A stretch of DNA of 64,000 nt from Bacteroidota bacterium (lineage in GTDB: Bacteria; Bacteroidota; Bacteroidia; Chitinophagales; Chitinophagaceae). Below are positions 26,604-35,583 of this stretch, piece after piece. A model generated the notes under the pieces. The model saw only the letters and a program-made list of their open reading frames with translations. It was not told the origin of the DNA and made no database searches. Numbering within the stretch: position 1 is the first letter of the stretch; every line of letters begins with the position of its first letter. Made by a program: the position numbers and the translations under genes. The stretch lies in contig JAEZGS010000013.1 in assembly GCA_023437225.1 (NCBI GenBank), positions 62,001 to 126,000 of the forward strand, written 5' to 3'.

Positions 26604-27002
26604 TCAATATCGGCCGTAAACGATGATCGATGATACAAAGAAAAACATAATGCTCCCGATTAGATACCCTAACACATACAATTTTCCCCTGCGGCTTTGA
26701 TTCTTATTCTCATTCCCAAATTTTACTATATAACCTTCCCATCGTTTCTTGTTGTATAAAATGAGGTAGTTCAATAGAATAAACAACAATCCAAAGACAT
26801 ACAAATACATTCGCTGCCCAGCATTAAAAATATTAATCGTTGGAACAAACTTTAAGATGATTAGAAAGACAGCAAATATTTGTACAAAATGTACGAATGA
26901 TAATGTCAGTATTACATTCGCCACAGGCGTGTCATTGGGCCGTCGTTTGGCCCAACTATAGAGCTTGTAAATGACATAACTGTAAAAATTCATATCATTC
27001 AA
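26604..27002 (-). CDS. Hypothetical four-helix membrane protein
   Basis: A 132-residue protein with about three or four transmembrane segments (FVQIFAVFLIILKFV, LYVFGLLFILLNYLIL, LGYLIGSIMFFFVSSIIV) separated by a basic loop (YNKKRWEGYIVKFGNENKNQSRRG). No known family is recognised. The N-terminus has two possible ATG codons (27002 and 26993). It resembles small inner-membrane proteins common in Bacteroidota accessory regions. It lies at the breakpoint beside the sulfatase relic and may have arrived with the deletion. Confidence 0.55.
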   Translation of the reverse strand: MNDMNFYSYVIYKLYSWAKRRPNDTPVANVILTLSFVHFVQIFAVFLIILKFVPTINIFNAGQRMYLYVFGLLFILLNYLILYNKKRWEGYIVKFGNENKNQSRRGKLYVLGYLIGSIMFFFVSSIIVYGRY

Positions 27003-27058
27003 GAACGTTTGGCGGCAGCATTGAACAAAAAAGAATCAGGCCTCAGAAAAGCAAATGC

Positions 27059-27487
27059 TTACGTTAAGTACTCCACCAATAATTTCCCTATGATCTCATT
27101 CCATCCCGCTTCAAAATTATCTTTGCGGTAATTTTTATCCTGCGGCAATTTTTCAAGCCCCTCATGAATTAGTGTGAGTTGCGTTTTATCGCCAACTGGT
27201 TGTAGCTCAAATGTCACGTACGTATCTCCAGGTATTCCTTCATAACTCCAAAGCCATTTCATCTTGCGTTCATGCTTGGCCTCGATCACTTTGCAGTTAT
27301 GAAGGAATCGCTCACCTTCATTTTCGCCCCAAAAGTGAAATTCAAAGCCTTCCTTTGGTTCAAATGCATCCATCTCAAAACACCATTGTTTCAATTCATC
27401 TTTATTTGTTAGCGCACTCCATACTTTCGAAGCTGGCGTATCTAGCGTAAACTTCTTTACAATCGGAGTTGATAATGATTCGTTCAT
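27059..27487 (-). CDS. SRPBCC/AHSA1 domain protein
   Basis: A 142-residue START-fold protein: KKFTLDTPASKVWSALTNKDELKQWCFE at the start, FHFWGENEGERFLHNCKVIEAKH in the middle and EGLEKLPQDKNYRKDNFEAGWNEII at the end. It is a second member of the family in the window, unrelated in context to the ArsR-linked copy. Here it lies 51 bases downstream of a DoxX-like gene on the same strand. The ligand is unknown. Confidence 0.85.
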   Translation of the reverse strand: MNESLSTPIVKKFTLDTPASKVWSALTNKDELKQWCFEMDAFEPKEGFEFHFWGENEGERFLHNCKVIEAKHERKMKWLWSYEGIPGDTYVTFELQPVGDKTQLTLIHEGLEKLPQDKNYRKDNFEAGWNEIIGKLLVEYLT

Positions 27488-27538
27488 GTTGATTGTTTTA
27501 ATGAAACTTGATATTGCGCATTAGAGACGATATCAAAT

Positions 27539-27931
27539 TTACTTCCTTCTGTTTAAGAGCTCCCTTAATTCTCGCCTTTTCATTACGATTAGTGTGAGGC
27601 AGCAGAAGAAGACCGTGAGGGCGTATGCGAACAATAAGCCATTGTCATTCTGCACTTCTATTCCCAGAAAGATCAAGTGTGATGCAATGGCTCCTGACAT
27701 CAGCCCAACGCCAAGTAAAGCGCCAATAAGTGTGGTTGCGGGTATCAACAATAAAATTGAGGCGATCAATTCCAAGGCTCCCGTTGCTAACCTGCCCCAG
27801 GGTTCAATCCCCAGCGTAGAAAAAATATGTACCGATTCTTCGGAGCCGGTGAATTTATAATAAAGCGTCTGTAACATGATAACCGCCGCTATAACGCGCA
27901 GCAACCAGGTTGCAATAGTTCTTATTTTCAT
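27539..27931 (-). CDS. DoxX-like membrane protein
   Basis: A 130-residue protein with four transmembrane segments. The first, ATWLLRVIAAVIMLQTLYYKFTG, carries the YYKFTG segment, and LATGALELIASILLLIP has the conserved glutamate of DoxX relatives. Such proteins are often linked to redox or respiratory functions, but their activity is unsettled. Probably co-transcribed with the SRPBCC gene downstream. Confidence 0.75.
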   Translation of the reverse strand: MKIRTIATWLLRVIAAVIMLQTLYYKFTGSEESVHIFSTLGIEPWGRLATGALELIASILLLIPATTLIGALLGVGLMSGAIASHLIFLGIEVQNDNGLLFAYALTVFFCCLTLIVMKRRELRELLNRRK

Positions 27932-28019
27932 GAAAGTGATGCTACCTTAATAATACACAATGTTTGAAGCATTGGCAAGGGCTTTCCCATCTTGCAATAC
28001 CGCCCTTGCATGCACACCA

Positions 28020-28667
28020 CTAATTAAGTGTCAATTGTACGCCCAGCGCAAAATTCCCCAGGCTTCCAAGGTCCTTCAAATTTGTATTGATCGAAAAACT
28101 GCTGCGCTCATACTGAGATTCTACAGGTGTTTCATCTGTGGTCTTAGCGCGACTGTAATTTGCATGGACTAAATCAGCGATGGCCAGCTCCACCTGTACA
28201 TTTTCACAAATTCGGTATGCGACAGCAGGTGCAACACTTAATCTTGCGCCGTGGCTATTTGCTGTGATCTTGTTTCCCGTCAAACCAGATTTGTTCCTGC
28301 CAACAGAGCCAATCAAATCGGCTTCTCCATAGAAGCTGAACCGTTTGCTAATTTGCTTGTATTGACGGAAGAAGAATCCAAGCTCGTAATTGTTTTGAAC
28401 ATGCGAGCTAGTTGGATAAATCTCATCCTCCTGCTTGCTGCGCGAATAGCTGGCAATCAATCCAATTACCTTGTCGTCTTTTACTGCTTTTCCTCCGGAT
28501 AAGAAAACGCTAAGCGTTCTTGTTTCCCTCTCGTTCGTGTTTGCTGTAGTGTAGTTTTCATTTCCATAAAATCCGCGTCCACCAACTAAGAATGAATTTT
28601 TAGTCAGTTGTGCATTGGCGTATGACGATACCGTCAATAATAAAATGAACATGTAGTTCTTTCTCAT
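28020..28667 (-). CDS. Predicted outer-membrane beta-barrel protein
   Basis: A 215-residue protein with signal peptide MRKNYMFILLLTVSSYANA; the ATG at 28667 begins this peptide and is preferred to the longer frame. The mature sequence alternates polar and aromatic residues in barrel-like strands (FLVGGRGFYGNENYTT, NYELGFFFRQYKQI, RLSVAPAVAYRI) and ends FALGVQLTLN, as in small porin-like proteins with an outer-membrane beta-barrel domain. No specific family. Transcribed away from the GH172 gene. Confidence 0.65.
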   Translation of the reverse strand: MRKNYMFILLLTVSSYANAQLTKNSFLVGGRGFYGNENYTTANTNERETRTLSVFLSGGKAVKDDKVIGLIASYSRSKQEDEIYPTSSHVQNNYELGFFFRQYKQISKRFSFYGEADLIGSVGRNKSGLTGNKITANSHGARLSVAPAVAYRICENVQVELAIADLVHANYSRAKTTDETPVESQYERSSFSINTNLKDLGSLGNFALGVQLTLN

Positions 28668-28833
28668 AAAAGGGCTGTTTGAGTGTAGGAGACAACGCAA
28701 ATTGATTTATTGTTGTTAATTAAGACTTAAGGTGAAGCAATTTTAATCTCACAGCCCGCTCAAATCAATTATCCCAACTCGCCGATGTATCTTATCTTAA
28801 AGAACCGATTTGCTCAACTCTCAATAGCCATAT

Positions 28834-30030
28834 ATGAAAAAGTTACTTCTAGCTTTATTCGCATTGTGCTCAATAGCACTAAGCACCATAGCTCAAGAAC
28901 TTTACGAAATTCCATCCGGTCAATCTACGCGATGGATAAGCTTCGAGAATCGAACCGGTGCAAAAGGTGCAGGCGGCAAGGAAAATAAAGGTGCAAAGGG
29001 ACACCCGGCCGACATTCTTCAACCGGGCAGCACCACCACGATGCTCGATTACAAAGGTGCTGGCATTGTTCAACGCATCTGGCTTACAGTTAATGAACGT
29101 TCGCCTGTAATGTTGCGATCCGTTCGAATCGAAATGTATTGGGACAACGCTTCAACACCCGCAGTGTCGGCACCACTGGGTGATTTTTTCGGCATGGGTC
29201 TTGGTCGCCGCATCGCATTCGACAGTGAATTCTTTTCAGATCCTGAAGGTCGCTCTTTCAATGTTTCTATACCGATGCCTTTCAAGACGGCTGCAAAAAT
29301 TTTGATCATCAACGAATCAAAAAAGCCAGTGACACTTTTCTACGATGTAAACCTCATGAGTGTTGCAAAGTACGAGAAGCCGATTAATTACTTTCATGCA
29401 TACTGGAATCGGGAAAACAAAACGAAGCTTGGACAGGACTTTCAAATTCTTCCACAAGTCAATGGCCGCGGGCGTTTTCTCGGGACTAACGTTGGCGTGA
29501 AAGCTGATACCATTTACGAGACAAGTTGGTGGGGCGAAGGCGAGGTGAAGATGTACATCGATGGCGATAAAGATCTTCCCACACTTATAGGCACAGGTAC
29601 AGAAGACTATATCGGCACTGCATGGGGCCAGGGACAATACTTCAACCGCTACCAGGGTGCGCCGATAACAGATGAGAAAGCTCGTGAGTTTTGCTTCTAT
29701 CGATACCATGTTCCCGATGCTGTTTACTTTCAAAACAGTTGTCGCGTTACCATCCAGCAAATGGGTGGTGAAGGAACTGATTTTGTTAGGCGTCTCCATA
29801 AAAAAGGCGCAAAGCTCATCCCGGTAACCGTTTCGGGCGATAAATTCTATAAGCTCTTCGAGATGGAAAATGCTCCGGATCTGCACAACGCAAAGTTTCC
29901 GCAGGGATGGACGAACTTCTATCGTGAAGATGATGTGTCGGCAACTGCGTATTTTTACCTCGACAAACCAACGAACGGATTACCAAAGATCGCTGATGTA
30001 GCTTCGCGAACAGCAGGGTTGAAAGACTAG
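28834..30030 (+). CDS. GH172 family glycoside hydrolase (DUF2961)
   Basis: A 398-residue exported protein (signal peptide MKKLLLALFALCSIALSTIA). The DUF2961 double jelly-roll signature is clear: SGQSTRWISFENRTGAKGAGGKENKGAKGHP, with the KGA..G pattern; LLDY-like TTTMLDYKGAGIVQRIWLT; APLGDFFGMG; and GTGTEDYIGTAWG near residue 253, carrying a conserved glutamate thought to be catalytic. Characterised members act on furanosides (difructose dianhydride, alpha-D-arabinofuranose or fructofuranose). With the two DUF1680 genes this suggests arabinofuranose-rich substrates. A beta-hydroxyacid dehydrogenase gene follows 16 bases later. Confidence 0.88.
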   Translation: MKKLLLALFALCSIALSTIAQELYEIPSGQSTRWISFENRTGAKGAGGKENKGAKGHPADILQPGSTTTMLDYKGAGIVQRIWLTVNERSPVMLRSVRIEMYWDNASTPAVSAPLGDFFGMGLGRRIAFDSEFFSDPEGRSFNVSIPMPFKTAAKILIINESKKPVTLFYDVNLMSVAKYEKPINYFHAYWNRENKTKLGQDFQILPQVNGRGRFLGTNVGVKADTIYETSWWGEGEVKMYIDGDKDLPTLIGTGTEDYIGTAWGQGQYFNRYQGAPITDEKAREFCFYRYHVPDAVYFQNSCRVTIQQMGGEGTDFVRRLHKKGAKLIPVTVSGDKFYKLFEMENAPDLHNAKFPQGWTNFYREDDVSATAYFYLDKPTNGLPKIADVASRTAGLKD

Positions 30031-30046
30031 CGATAAACTTTACAAC

Positions 30047-30907
30047 ATGAGTCATTACAATATTGGATGGATAGGACTTGGTAAGATGGGTGTGCCGATG
30101 GTTAAGCGATTGATCAACGCTGGCCATCGCGTTACAGTTTACAATCGTACAATTGAACGCGCGAAAGATCTTGAATCTTCCGGTGCAACCGTTGCATCTT
30201 CCCCGGCGGAGCTGTATAGCTACAATGATTTTATTTTCCTGATGGTGTCCGACGACAATGCAACACGCGATGTTATTGCTGGCGCGAATGGATTGGTTGC
30301 GGGTCGCAGTTCCGATAAGGTCATCGTGAACATGTCGACCGTCTCACCAACGATTAGTAAAGAAATGCAACAACTATGTAGGGAGAAAGGATCTTATTAT
30401 CTCGATGCACCGGTGTCAGGCAGTGTGAAGCAGGCAACCAATGGTGAACTCGTGATCATGGTAGGCGGTGATGAGCAACATTTCAAAAAAGTTGAACTTG
30501 TATTTCGCATACTCGGAAAATTGTGCACGCGGGTAGGAGATACCGGTGCAGGAAACACGGCCAAGCTCGCGATCAACACTTTACTCGCACTGCATGCGCA
30601 GGGTCTTGCAGAAACCATTCAACTTGCTAAGGCAAACGGTATCGATGGTTCTACGTTAATGACATTGATCAACAACAGCGCTATTGGCAATGCGTTCATG
30701 GGAATCAAGGGCGATGCCATCGCAAACGAAAATTACACCGCAGCATTCGCATTGAAACATATTGCAAAAGATCTGCGACTGGCAAAAGACATCGGTCTTA
30801 ATTCGCCTCTTGCAAATACCGCATTTGATTCGTTCACAAAAGCCGAAAAAGAATATGGCGATGAAGACATCATCGCCATACACAAATATCTGCAAGAGAA
30901 AAGGTGA
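30047..30907 (+). CDS. 3-hydroxyisobutyrate dehydrogenase-family NAD(P) oxidoreductase
   Basis: A 286-residue beta-hydroxyacid dehydrogenase. The Rossmann motif GLGKMGVPMVKRL is followed by the substrate-binding signature FLDAPVSGS-type segment YYLDAPVSGSVKQA and the catalytic lysine in GNTAKLAINTLL. Family members act on 3-hydroxyisobutyrate, tartronate semialdehyde, glyoxylate or sugar acids; which one cannot be told. It shares a transcription unit with the GH172 gene. The TGA stop abuts the TCA of the convergent membrane-protein gene without overlap. Confidence 0.87.
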   Translation: MSHYNIGWIGLGKMGVPMVKRLINAGHRVTVYNRTIERAKDLESSGATVASSPAELYSYNDFIFLMVSDDNATRDVIAGANGLVAGRSSDKVIVNMSTVSPTISKEMQQLCREKGSYYLDAPVSGSVKQATNGELVIMVGGDEQHFKKVELVFRILGKLCTRVGDTGAGNTAKLAINTLLALHAQGLAETIQLAKANGIDGSTLMTLINNSAIGNAFMGIKGDAIANENYTAAFALKHIAKDLRLAKDIGLNSPLANTAFDSFTKAEKEYGDEDIIAIHKYLQEKR

Positions 30908-31321
30908 TCAATCGATAATTTCTTTCCTGTCATTCATCACCAGGCGCAAACAAAAGAAAGCAAGCAGTAAGGTGATGGGCGTGAACACATAACGCTCAAA
31001 ATTGTTCAGTGATATAATATTTCCGATTGTATTCAGAATAAATAACACAGTCATTACCCATAACGCGATGCGCAGGATCAGTGGTTCGATAGGTGCTTTG
31101 ATGATGCGACCGCGTATCATCACCACAAAAATCATTACGAGATTGATGCTGATCGATATCAATTCAAACCTCGTTACTTGCGAGCGATCGGTAAGTCTTC
31201 CTCCCCACACAATGTCGTGCGGTATCACGCCGAACAATACAAGCAAATGAAATAGCACAACTGCTGATAGTAGTATGATCAATGCGCGTACCGCAGTGCG
31301 TTCTGATATGAGTTTTTTCAT
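30908..31321 (-). CDS. Hypothetical four-helix membrane protein
   Basis: A 137-residue protein with four hydrophobic segments: ALIILLSAVVLFHLLVLFGV, ISISINLVMIFVVMI, ILRIALWVMTVLFILNTIGNII and ITLLLAFFCLRLV. The pattern is that of small Bacteroidota membrane proteins of unknown role. It follows the large DUF1680 gene by 15 bases in the same direction, so it may be co-transcribed, but nothing links them functionally. Confidence 0.65.
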   Translation of the reverse strand: MKKLISERTAVRALIILLSAVVLFHLLVLFGVIPHDIVWGGRLTDRSQVTRFELISISINLVMIFVVMIRGRIIKAPIEPLILRIALWVMTVLFILNTIGNIISLNNFERYVFTPITLLLAFFCLRLVMNDRKEIID

Positions 31322-31336
31322 GGGTTCGCTTTAATA

Positions 31337-33373
31337 TCACCGGGGTAAAACCGGGAACTGTGATATGCGCAAGTTAGTGCAACCATATGGTATCAGCACA
31401 ATCTCTTCTTCCTCTTTCGCAGTTTCCAACTGGTATGTTACACTATAAGGAATCGGGCCTGTCATGCCATTGTACAATTGCCAGGACGGGATCTTCCTCG
31501 CCTTTGCGCGTATCTCCAAAGGAGCACTTTCAGGGTTCCAGGGATAATTTGAAACAGCGTTTACTTTCTTCACAACGAACACAGAATCCAACTTGCGACT
31601 ATGCGCTTGTGTCAGTCCGTAATTCCACGGGGTGGTTGGTCGCAATTCATAATATTCTGTTCCATATTCAATGGGATCTTTATCGTTAGTAACTTTCTTT
31701 CTTTCTTCGCCAATCTTTAATGCATACACAAGCGGACCGCGTTCTATCGAAGCAGAGTTTTCATGCCATGTGTTTCGATACACATGCATTGGAAGTTCTA
31801 ATGTTATTACATCGCCATTCTTCCATTTCCTGTTCAACTTGATGATGGTACCTGCAGAAGCATCCTGTAATTTTTGTCCGTTCACTGATACCACAGCATT
31901 CTTGCACCATGCAGGAACACGCAGGTGAAACGGAAATTCAATTGCCTGTTTCTGGTCTGTTGTAAATGTAAATTTCACTGTCTCCTCAAATGGGTAATTA
32001 GTTTCTTCTTTGAAACTCACAGGTATATTATTCGCAACATATGCTTTCACTTCACTTGGTGAATAGATCAAGGCTGCCAAACCCTTATCCGGCGTGGCAT
32101 ACCAGAGGTTCTGTGTAAACTTGGGCCAGCCCTGATGCATGTTTGATGTGCAGCAGGGATAACCTGTGAGCAGTCCATAACAGAGGTCGGTTCCATGATG
32201 GTTTACATCAAAATTTCTTGTTTGCCTTGTCAGCATCACCTGGTTTGCCTGCTGAAAATATTGACGCGTCATGTAGTCATCCGATGATTGCGTAGGCAAT
32301 GCGTTGAATGCGATCTTCTCTAACTGATCTGCATAATTTACATCGCCACTAATGCCTAGCATTGTTTCTAAGCTGTACATCATTTCTACGGCTGAACAAA
32401 GTTCCGATCCCTGTGTAGGATCAGATCCATGCAATGCTTCATCGCCACCATAAAGACCATGTGCCATTCCGTTGAATTTGCGCAAATCCGCAAGTCCTTT
32501 GTTTGTTGCCTTAATATATTTTTCATCCTGTCGATGCTGGTAATAAACTAAAGGCGCTTTGAATCCTTGTGCAAGGTTCACACAATGAATGCTGCCCTTC
32601 GTTGCAAGCATATCGCCTTTCAAAAACTCATCGGTATAATTGAACGTTTGGTTGTGTACGAGATCGCCCAATTCAAGCAGGAATGAATCGCCCGTAATAT
32701 TGTATAGCCAATAGATCACTGCGAGATTGTCGCCACCACGATACCGTGCCCAGAAGGTCCAATGATCGAGCGGCTTTGATGGCAACTCTTTCAACTGGTA
32801 ACGAAAATAATTTGTCATGAGCTTGATCACACGTTCATCCTGCGTTGCATTGTAATACTGTTGCAATACTTTCATCATGACCATCTTCGGCCACCAATCG
32901 CGACTATTATCCCTTTGCACACCGCGTTCATGCGGATAATCTTTGGATGGGCCGAAATATCCATCGGGTTGCTGGCTGTTCAGCGCCCATTCCACCCAGG
33001 GCTTTGCTTTGGCAATAAGTTCTTTATCATCGAGAATGTATGCAAGCGGAAGAAGACCATCGATCCAGTAAGGACCGCGTTCCCATTGGTCGCCATCGCC
33101 GCCGAGCCATCCATTGCGTTCGTTCATTACAAGTGGATAGAGCTTATCAAGGTTGCCTGTGGCACCGGTTTTTTGTCGCACCAACATCTCTTTCAACCAG
33201 CCCTGCGGCTTAATGGCGCCAAGAGGTAGCTCGATGTATGGACTTTGCTTCAGTGGTGCACGTGCCGTGAGATAACCTTTAAAAGCAGGAGCGGGTGCTT
33301 TTTTATTTTTTTGAGCGATGCCTGTAAGTGAAAATATCAGCAGGCAGGATATGCCGATTAATTTTAATCTCAT
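31337..33373 (-). CDS. DUF1680 glycoside hydrolase (GH127/GH146-type)
   Basis: A 678-residue exported enzyme (signal peptide beginning MRLKLIGISCLLIFSLTG at 33373). The longer frame to 33472 is rejected because it lacks a signal and overlaps the opposite gene. The zinc-cysteine site is present as GSELCSAVEM near residue 327 and GYPCCTSN near 405. The N-terminal LKQSPYIELPLGAIKPQGWLKE differs strongly from the copy at 19.8 kb, so the two are separate subfamilies rather than recent duplicates. Likely a beta-L-arabinofuranosidase. Divergent from the DUF4861-kduI-kdgK operon. Confidence 0.9.
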   Translation of the reverse strand: MRLKLIGISCLLIFSLTGIAQKNKKAPAPAFKGYLTARAPLKQSPYIELPLGAIKPQGWLKEMLVRQKTGATGNLDKLYPLVMNERNGWLGGDGDQWERGPYWIDGLLPLAYILDDKELIAKAKPWVEWALNSQQPDGYFGPSKDYPHERGVQRDNSRDWWPKMVMMKVLQQYYNATQDERVIKLMTNYFRYQLKELPSKPLDHWTFWARYRGGDNLAVIYWLYNITGDSFLLELGDLVHNQTFNYTDEFLKGDMLATKGSIHCVNLAQGFKAPLVYYQHRQDEKYIKATNKGLADLRKFNGMAHGLYGGDEALHGSDPTQGSELCSAVEMMYSLETMLGISGDVNYADQLEKIAFNALPTQSSDDYMTRQYFQQANQVMLTRQTRNFDVNHHGTDLCYGLLTGYPCCTSNMHQGWPKFTQNLWYATPDKGLAALIYSPSEVKAYVANNIPVSFKEETNYPFEETVKFTFTTDQKQAIEFPFHLRVPAWCKNAVVSVNGQKLQDASAGTIIKLNRKWKNGDVITLELPMHVYRNTWHENSASIERGPLVYALKIGEERKKVTNDKDPIEYGTEYYELRPTTPWNYGLTQAHSRKLDSVFVVKKVNAVSNYPWNPESAPLEIRAKARKIPSWQLYNGMTGPIPYSVTYQLETAKEEEEIVLIPYGCTNLRISQFPVLPR

Positions 33374-33478
33374 TGGTGAATATTGCTTTGGAAATTTGAA
33401 AATACGCAAAAGCCATTCAATAACTTGCAAGGTATAGTGGCGCTCGCGCTCTATAACCGCTATCATATACATCGGATT

Positions 33479-34750
33479 ATGCTTCGAAATACCTGCTTAC
33501 TCCTTATCATTCATTTTATATTGTTGCTGCCGGCAGTGGCTCAGGAACCGGCGCTAATCTCGCTTGCGAATGAATTGAACGTGGAACGAGTTGATGAATT
33601 GATCGTGATCAGCAGGAAGCAATTAAGCGGCAAACTCAGACAGATCGGCGAGCAGTACGTGCTGCTTCACCGCAATCAGCGTCCTGTGTTGGTGCAATAC
33701 GATGACCTGGATAAGGACGGCCAGTGGGATGAGATCGCGTTCCTTGAATCATTTGCGCCGAATGAAAAGAAGTCGTACAAGTTGTCGCTGGCAGCATCAC
33801 CGGCAACGATTAAAGCAGTTGTAAGGGCACACGCCCGGCACATGCGGAAGGGTGCCGATGATCATTTTGGAAACGACTTACAAACAGATTCGATACCAGC
33901 AGGACAGGCGGCGACCGACTTCACGAAGCAGCCACTGCCTCCTTTTCTCACAGAAGGACCTGCATGGGAAAACGATAAAGTTGGTTTTAGGATTTATTTC
34001 GACGTGCGCAATGGAAAAGACATCTGGGGCAAGACAACACCTTCAATGGTGTTAGACACTGTTGGTTCAGATCCGAAAAGTGATTATCATAAACTTGCGC
34101 CCTGGGGGATGGATATATTAAAAGTGGGAAAGTCGCTTGGCGCCGGATCATTGGCATTGCGGATCAAACATAAAGGCGTTGATACACTGGTGCGACTTGG
34201 TGGAATAAATATGGGCCGTGTGGTTTATGAGAAGATTGCCGATGGACCTATACGCGCCATATTCCGTTTACGGTATCCAGAATGGAAGGTTATGGAAGGA
34301 GCCATGCCCGTGTCTCTTACAGAAGAAATTCAAATTTCCGGAGGACAATATTTTTATTCGAGCAGCGTCCGCGTGTTGAATGCGCCAAAGAACGCTTGCC
34401 TTACCACGGGAATTGTGAACCTCCACAGCAACGATGTGTATGTATTGAAGCAAGGCAGAACCCGCGGCATATTTACTTTTGATAAGCAAACGGAGAACAA
34501 CGACGAGTTAGGCATGGCCATTATGATGAATAAGAACGACTATCGTTCACTCGGTACAACGAAGAACAAGGATTCTGAAGTACAAAACACTTACACCATT
34601 GATTCACAGATCCATCCGGGCAAACCCATTATTTTTCGCTTCTATGCAGGATGGGAGCGGTCGGATGATCGCTTTAACACGTTGCGATCATTTAGTGATT
34701 ATATGCAAATCGAAGCAATAAAATTTCAATCGCCGATCGGCATTCAATAA
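33479..34750 (+). CDS. DUF4861 domain exported protein
   Basis: A 423-residue exported protein (signal peptide MLRNTCLLLIIHFILLLPAVA); this ATG is preferred to the upstream frame. The DUF4861 domain covers most of it: LVQYDDLDKDGQWDEIAFL, FLTEGPAWENDKVGFRIYFD and a long beta-rich C-terminal half ending FRFYAGWE. The family is found almost only in polysaccharide utilisation loci, often for pectin or ulvan-like uronates, and its activity is not known to me. It is one base from the kduI start, firmly placing it in the uronate operon; a role as hydrolase or lyase-related enzyme is inferred. Confidence 0.82.
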   Translation: MLRNTCLLLIIHFILLLPAVAQEPALISLANELNVERVDELIVISRKQLSGKLRQIGEQYVLLHRNQRPVLVQYDDLDKDGQWDEIAFLESFAPNEKKSYKLSLAASPATIKAVVRAHARHMRKGADDHFGNDLQTDSIPAGQAATDFTKQPLPPFLTEGPAWENDKVGFRIYFDVRNGKDIWGKTTPSMVLDTVGSDPKSDYHKLAPWGMDILKVGKSLGAGSLALRIKHKGVDTLVRLGGINMGRVVYEKIADGPIRAIFRLRYPEWKVMEGAMPVSLTEEIQISGGQYFYSSSVRVLNAPKNACLTTGIVNLHSNDVYVLKQGRTRGIFTFDKQTENNDELGMAIMMNKNDYRSLGTTKNKDSEVQNTYTIDSQIHPGKPIIFRFYAGWERSDDRFNTLRSFSDYMQIEAIKFQSPIGIQ

Positions 34751-34751
34751 T

Positions 34752-35582
34752 ATGAAAACAATATTTGCAGTAAGCCAGAATGAGACACGCCAGTTCGACA
34801 CGGAGCAATTGCGCGAACATTTTTTGATCACTGAACTCATGCAGAACGATACTCTGCAATTGGTGTATACGCATTACGATCGGATGATAGTTGGAGGTGC
34901 CAAACCTGTTAACGAAGCGGTGCATTTGTCGAACCCTGCAGAACTGCGGGCAGAATATTTTTTGGAGCGAAGGGAACTCGGTATCATCAATGTTGGCATG
35001 CCCGGTTATGTAATCGCCGATGGCGAGCGATATGAGATGAATAAACAGGATTGCCTTTATCTGGGTAAAGGAACGATGGAAGTCAGCTTTCACAGCAATG
35101 ATGCGAATGGTCCTGCAGTATATTATTTGTTATCTGCGCCTGCACATCAAAAATATCCAAACGCACGATACACAAAGGAAAACGCAGCGCCAGTTCAATT
35201 GGGTTCTGGGGCAACTTCAAATCTGCGCACGGTGTATAAGTACATTCATCTTGATGGCATCAGGAGTTGCCAGTTGGTGATGGGACTTACGGTATTGGAA
35301 GAAGGAAGTGTATGGAATTCCGTTCCGCCCCATACGCACACGCGGAGAATGGAAGTATACTTTTATTTTGACGTTGCACAGGATCAGCGCGTATTTCATT
35401 TTCTGGGTGAGCCACAGCAGACAAGACATGTAGTGTTGCAAAATCACGATGCGGTTCTGTCTCCGCCATGGAGCACACATTTCGGGTGCGGTACAAGCAA
35501 CTATGGATTTATCTGGGGCATGGCCGGGGAAAATCTTGTGTATTCTGATATGGACCCTGCACCGGTAGCTGAACTGAAATAA
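34752..35582 (+). CDS. kduI: 5-dehydro-4-deoxy-D-glucuronate isomerase
   Basis: A 276-residue cupin isomerase. KduI converts 5-keto-4-deoxyuronate (released by pectin and related lyases) to 2,5-diketo-3-deoxygluconate. The zinc site is present as PPHTHTRRME (two His and a Glu) and SPPWSTHFGCGT (His). The opening REHFLITELMQNDTLQLVYTHYDRMIVGG is strongly conserved. It lies between DUF4861 (1-base gap) and a KDG kinase (1-base gap). The next enzyme of the path, the KduD reductase, is not in the window. Confidence 0.95.
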   Translation: MKTIFAVSQNETRQFDTEQLREHFLITELMQNDTLQLVYTHYDRMIVGGAKPVNEAVHLSNPAELRAEYFLERRELGIINVGMPGYVIADGERYEMNKQDCLYLGKGTMEVSFHSNDANGPAVYYLLSAPAHQKYPNARYTKENAAPVQLGSGATSNLRTVYKYIHLDGIRSCQLVMGLTVLEEGSVWNSVPPHTHTRRMEVYFYFDVAQDQRVFHFLGEPQQTRHVVLQNHDAVLSPPWSTHFGCGTSNYGFIWGMAGENLVYSDMDPAPVAELK

Positions 35583-35583
35583 T

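Noticed and set aside
30047..30907. The NAD(P) oxidoreductase as KduD
   Set aside because: KduD is a short-chain dehydrogenase; this protein has the beta-hydroxyacid dehydrogenase motifs. It may still work on a related substrate, but cannot be called KduD.
33383..33472. Overlapping 5' extensions of the divergent DUF1680 and DUF4861 genes
   Set aside because: Both extensions precede clear signal peptides and are only reading-frame run-on.
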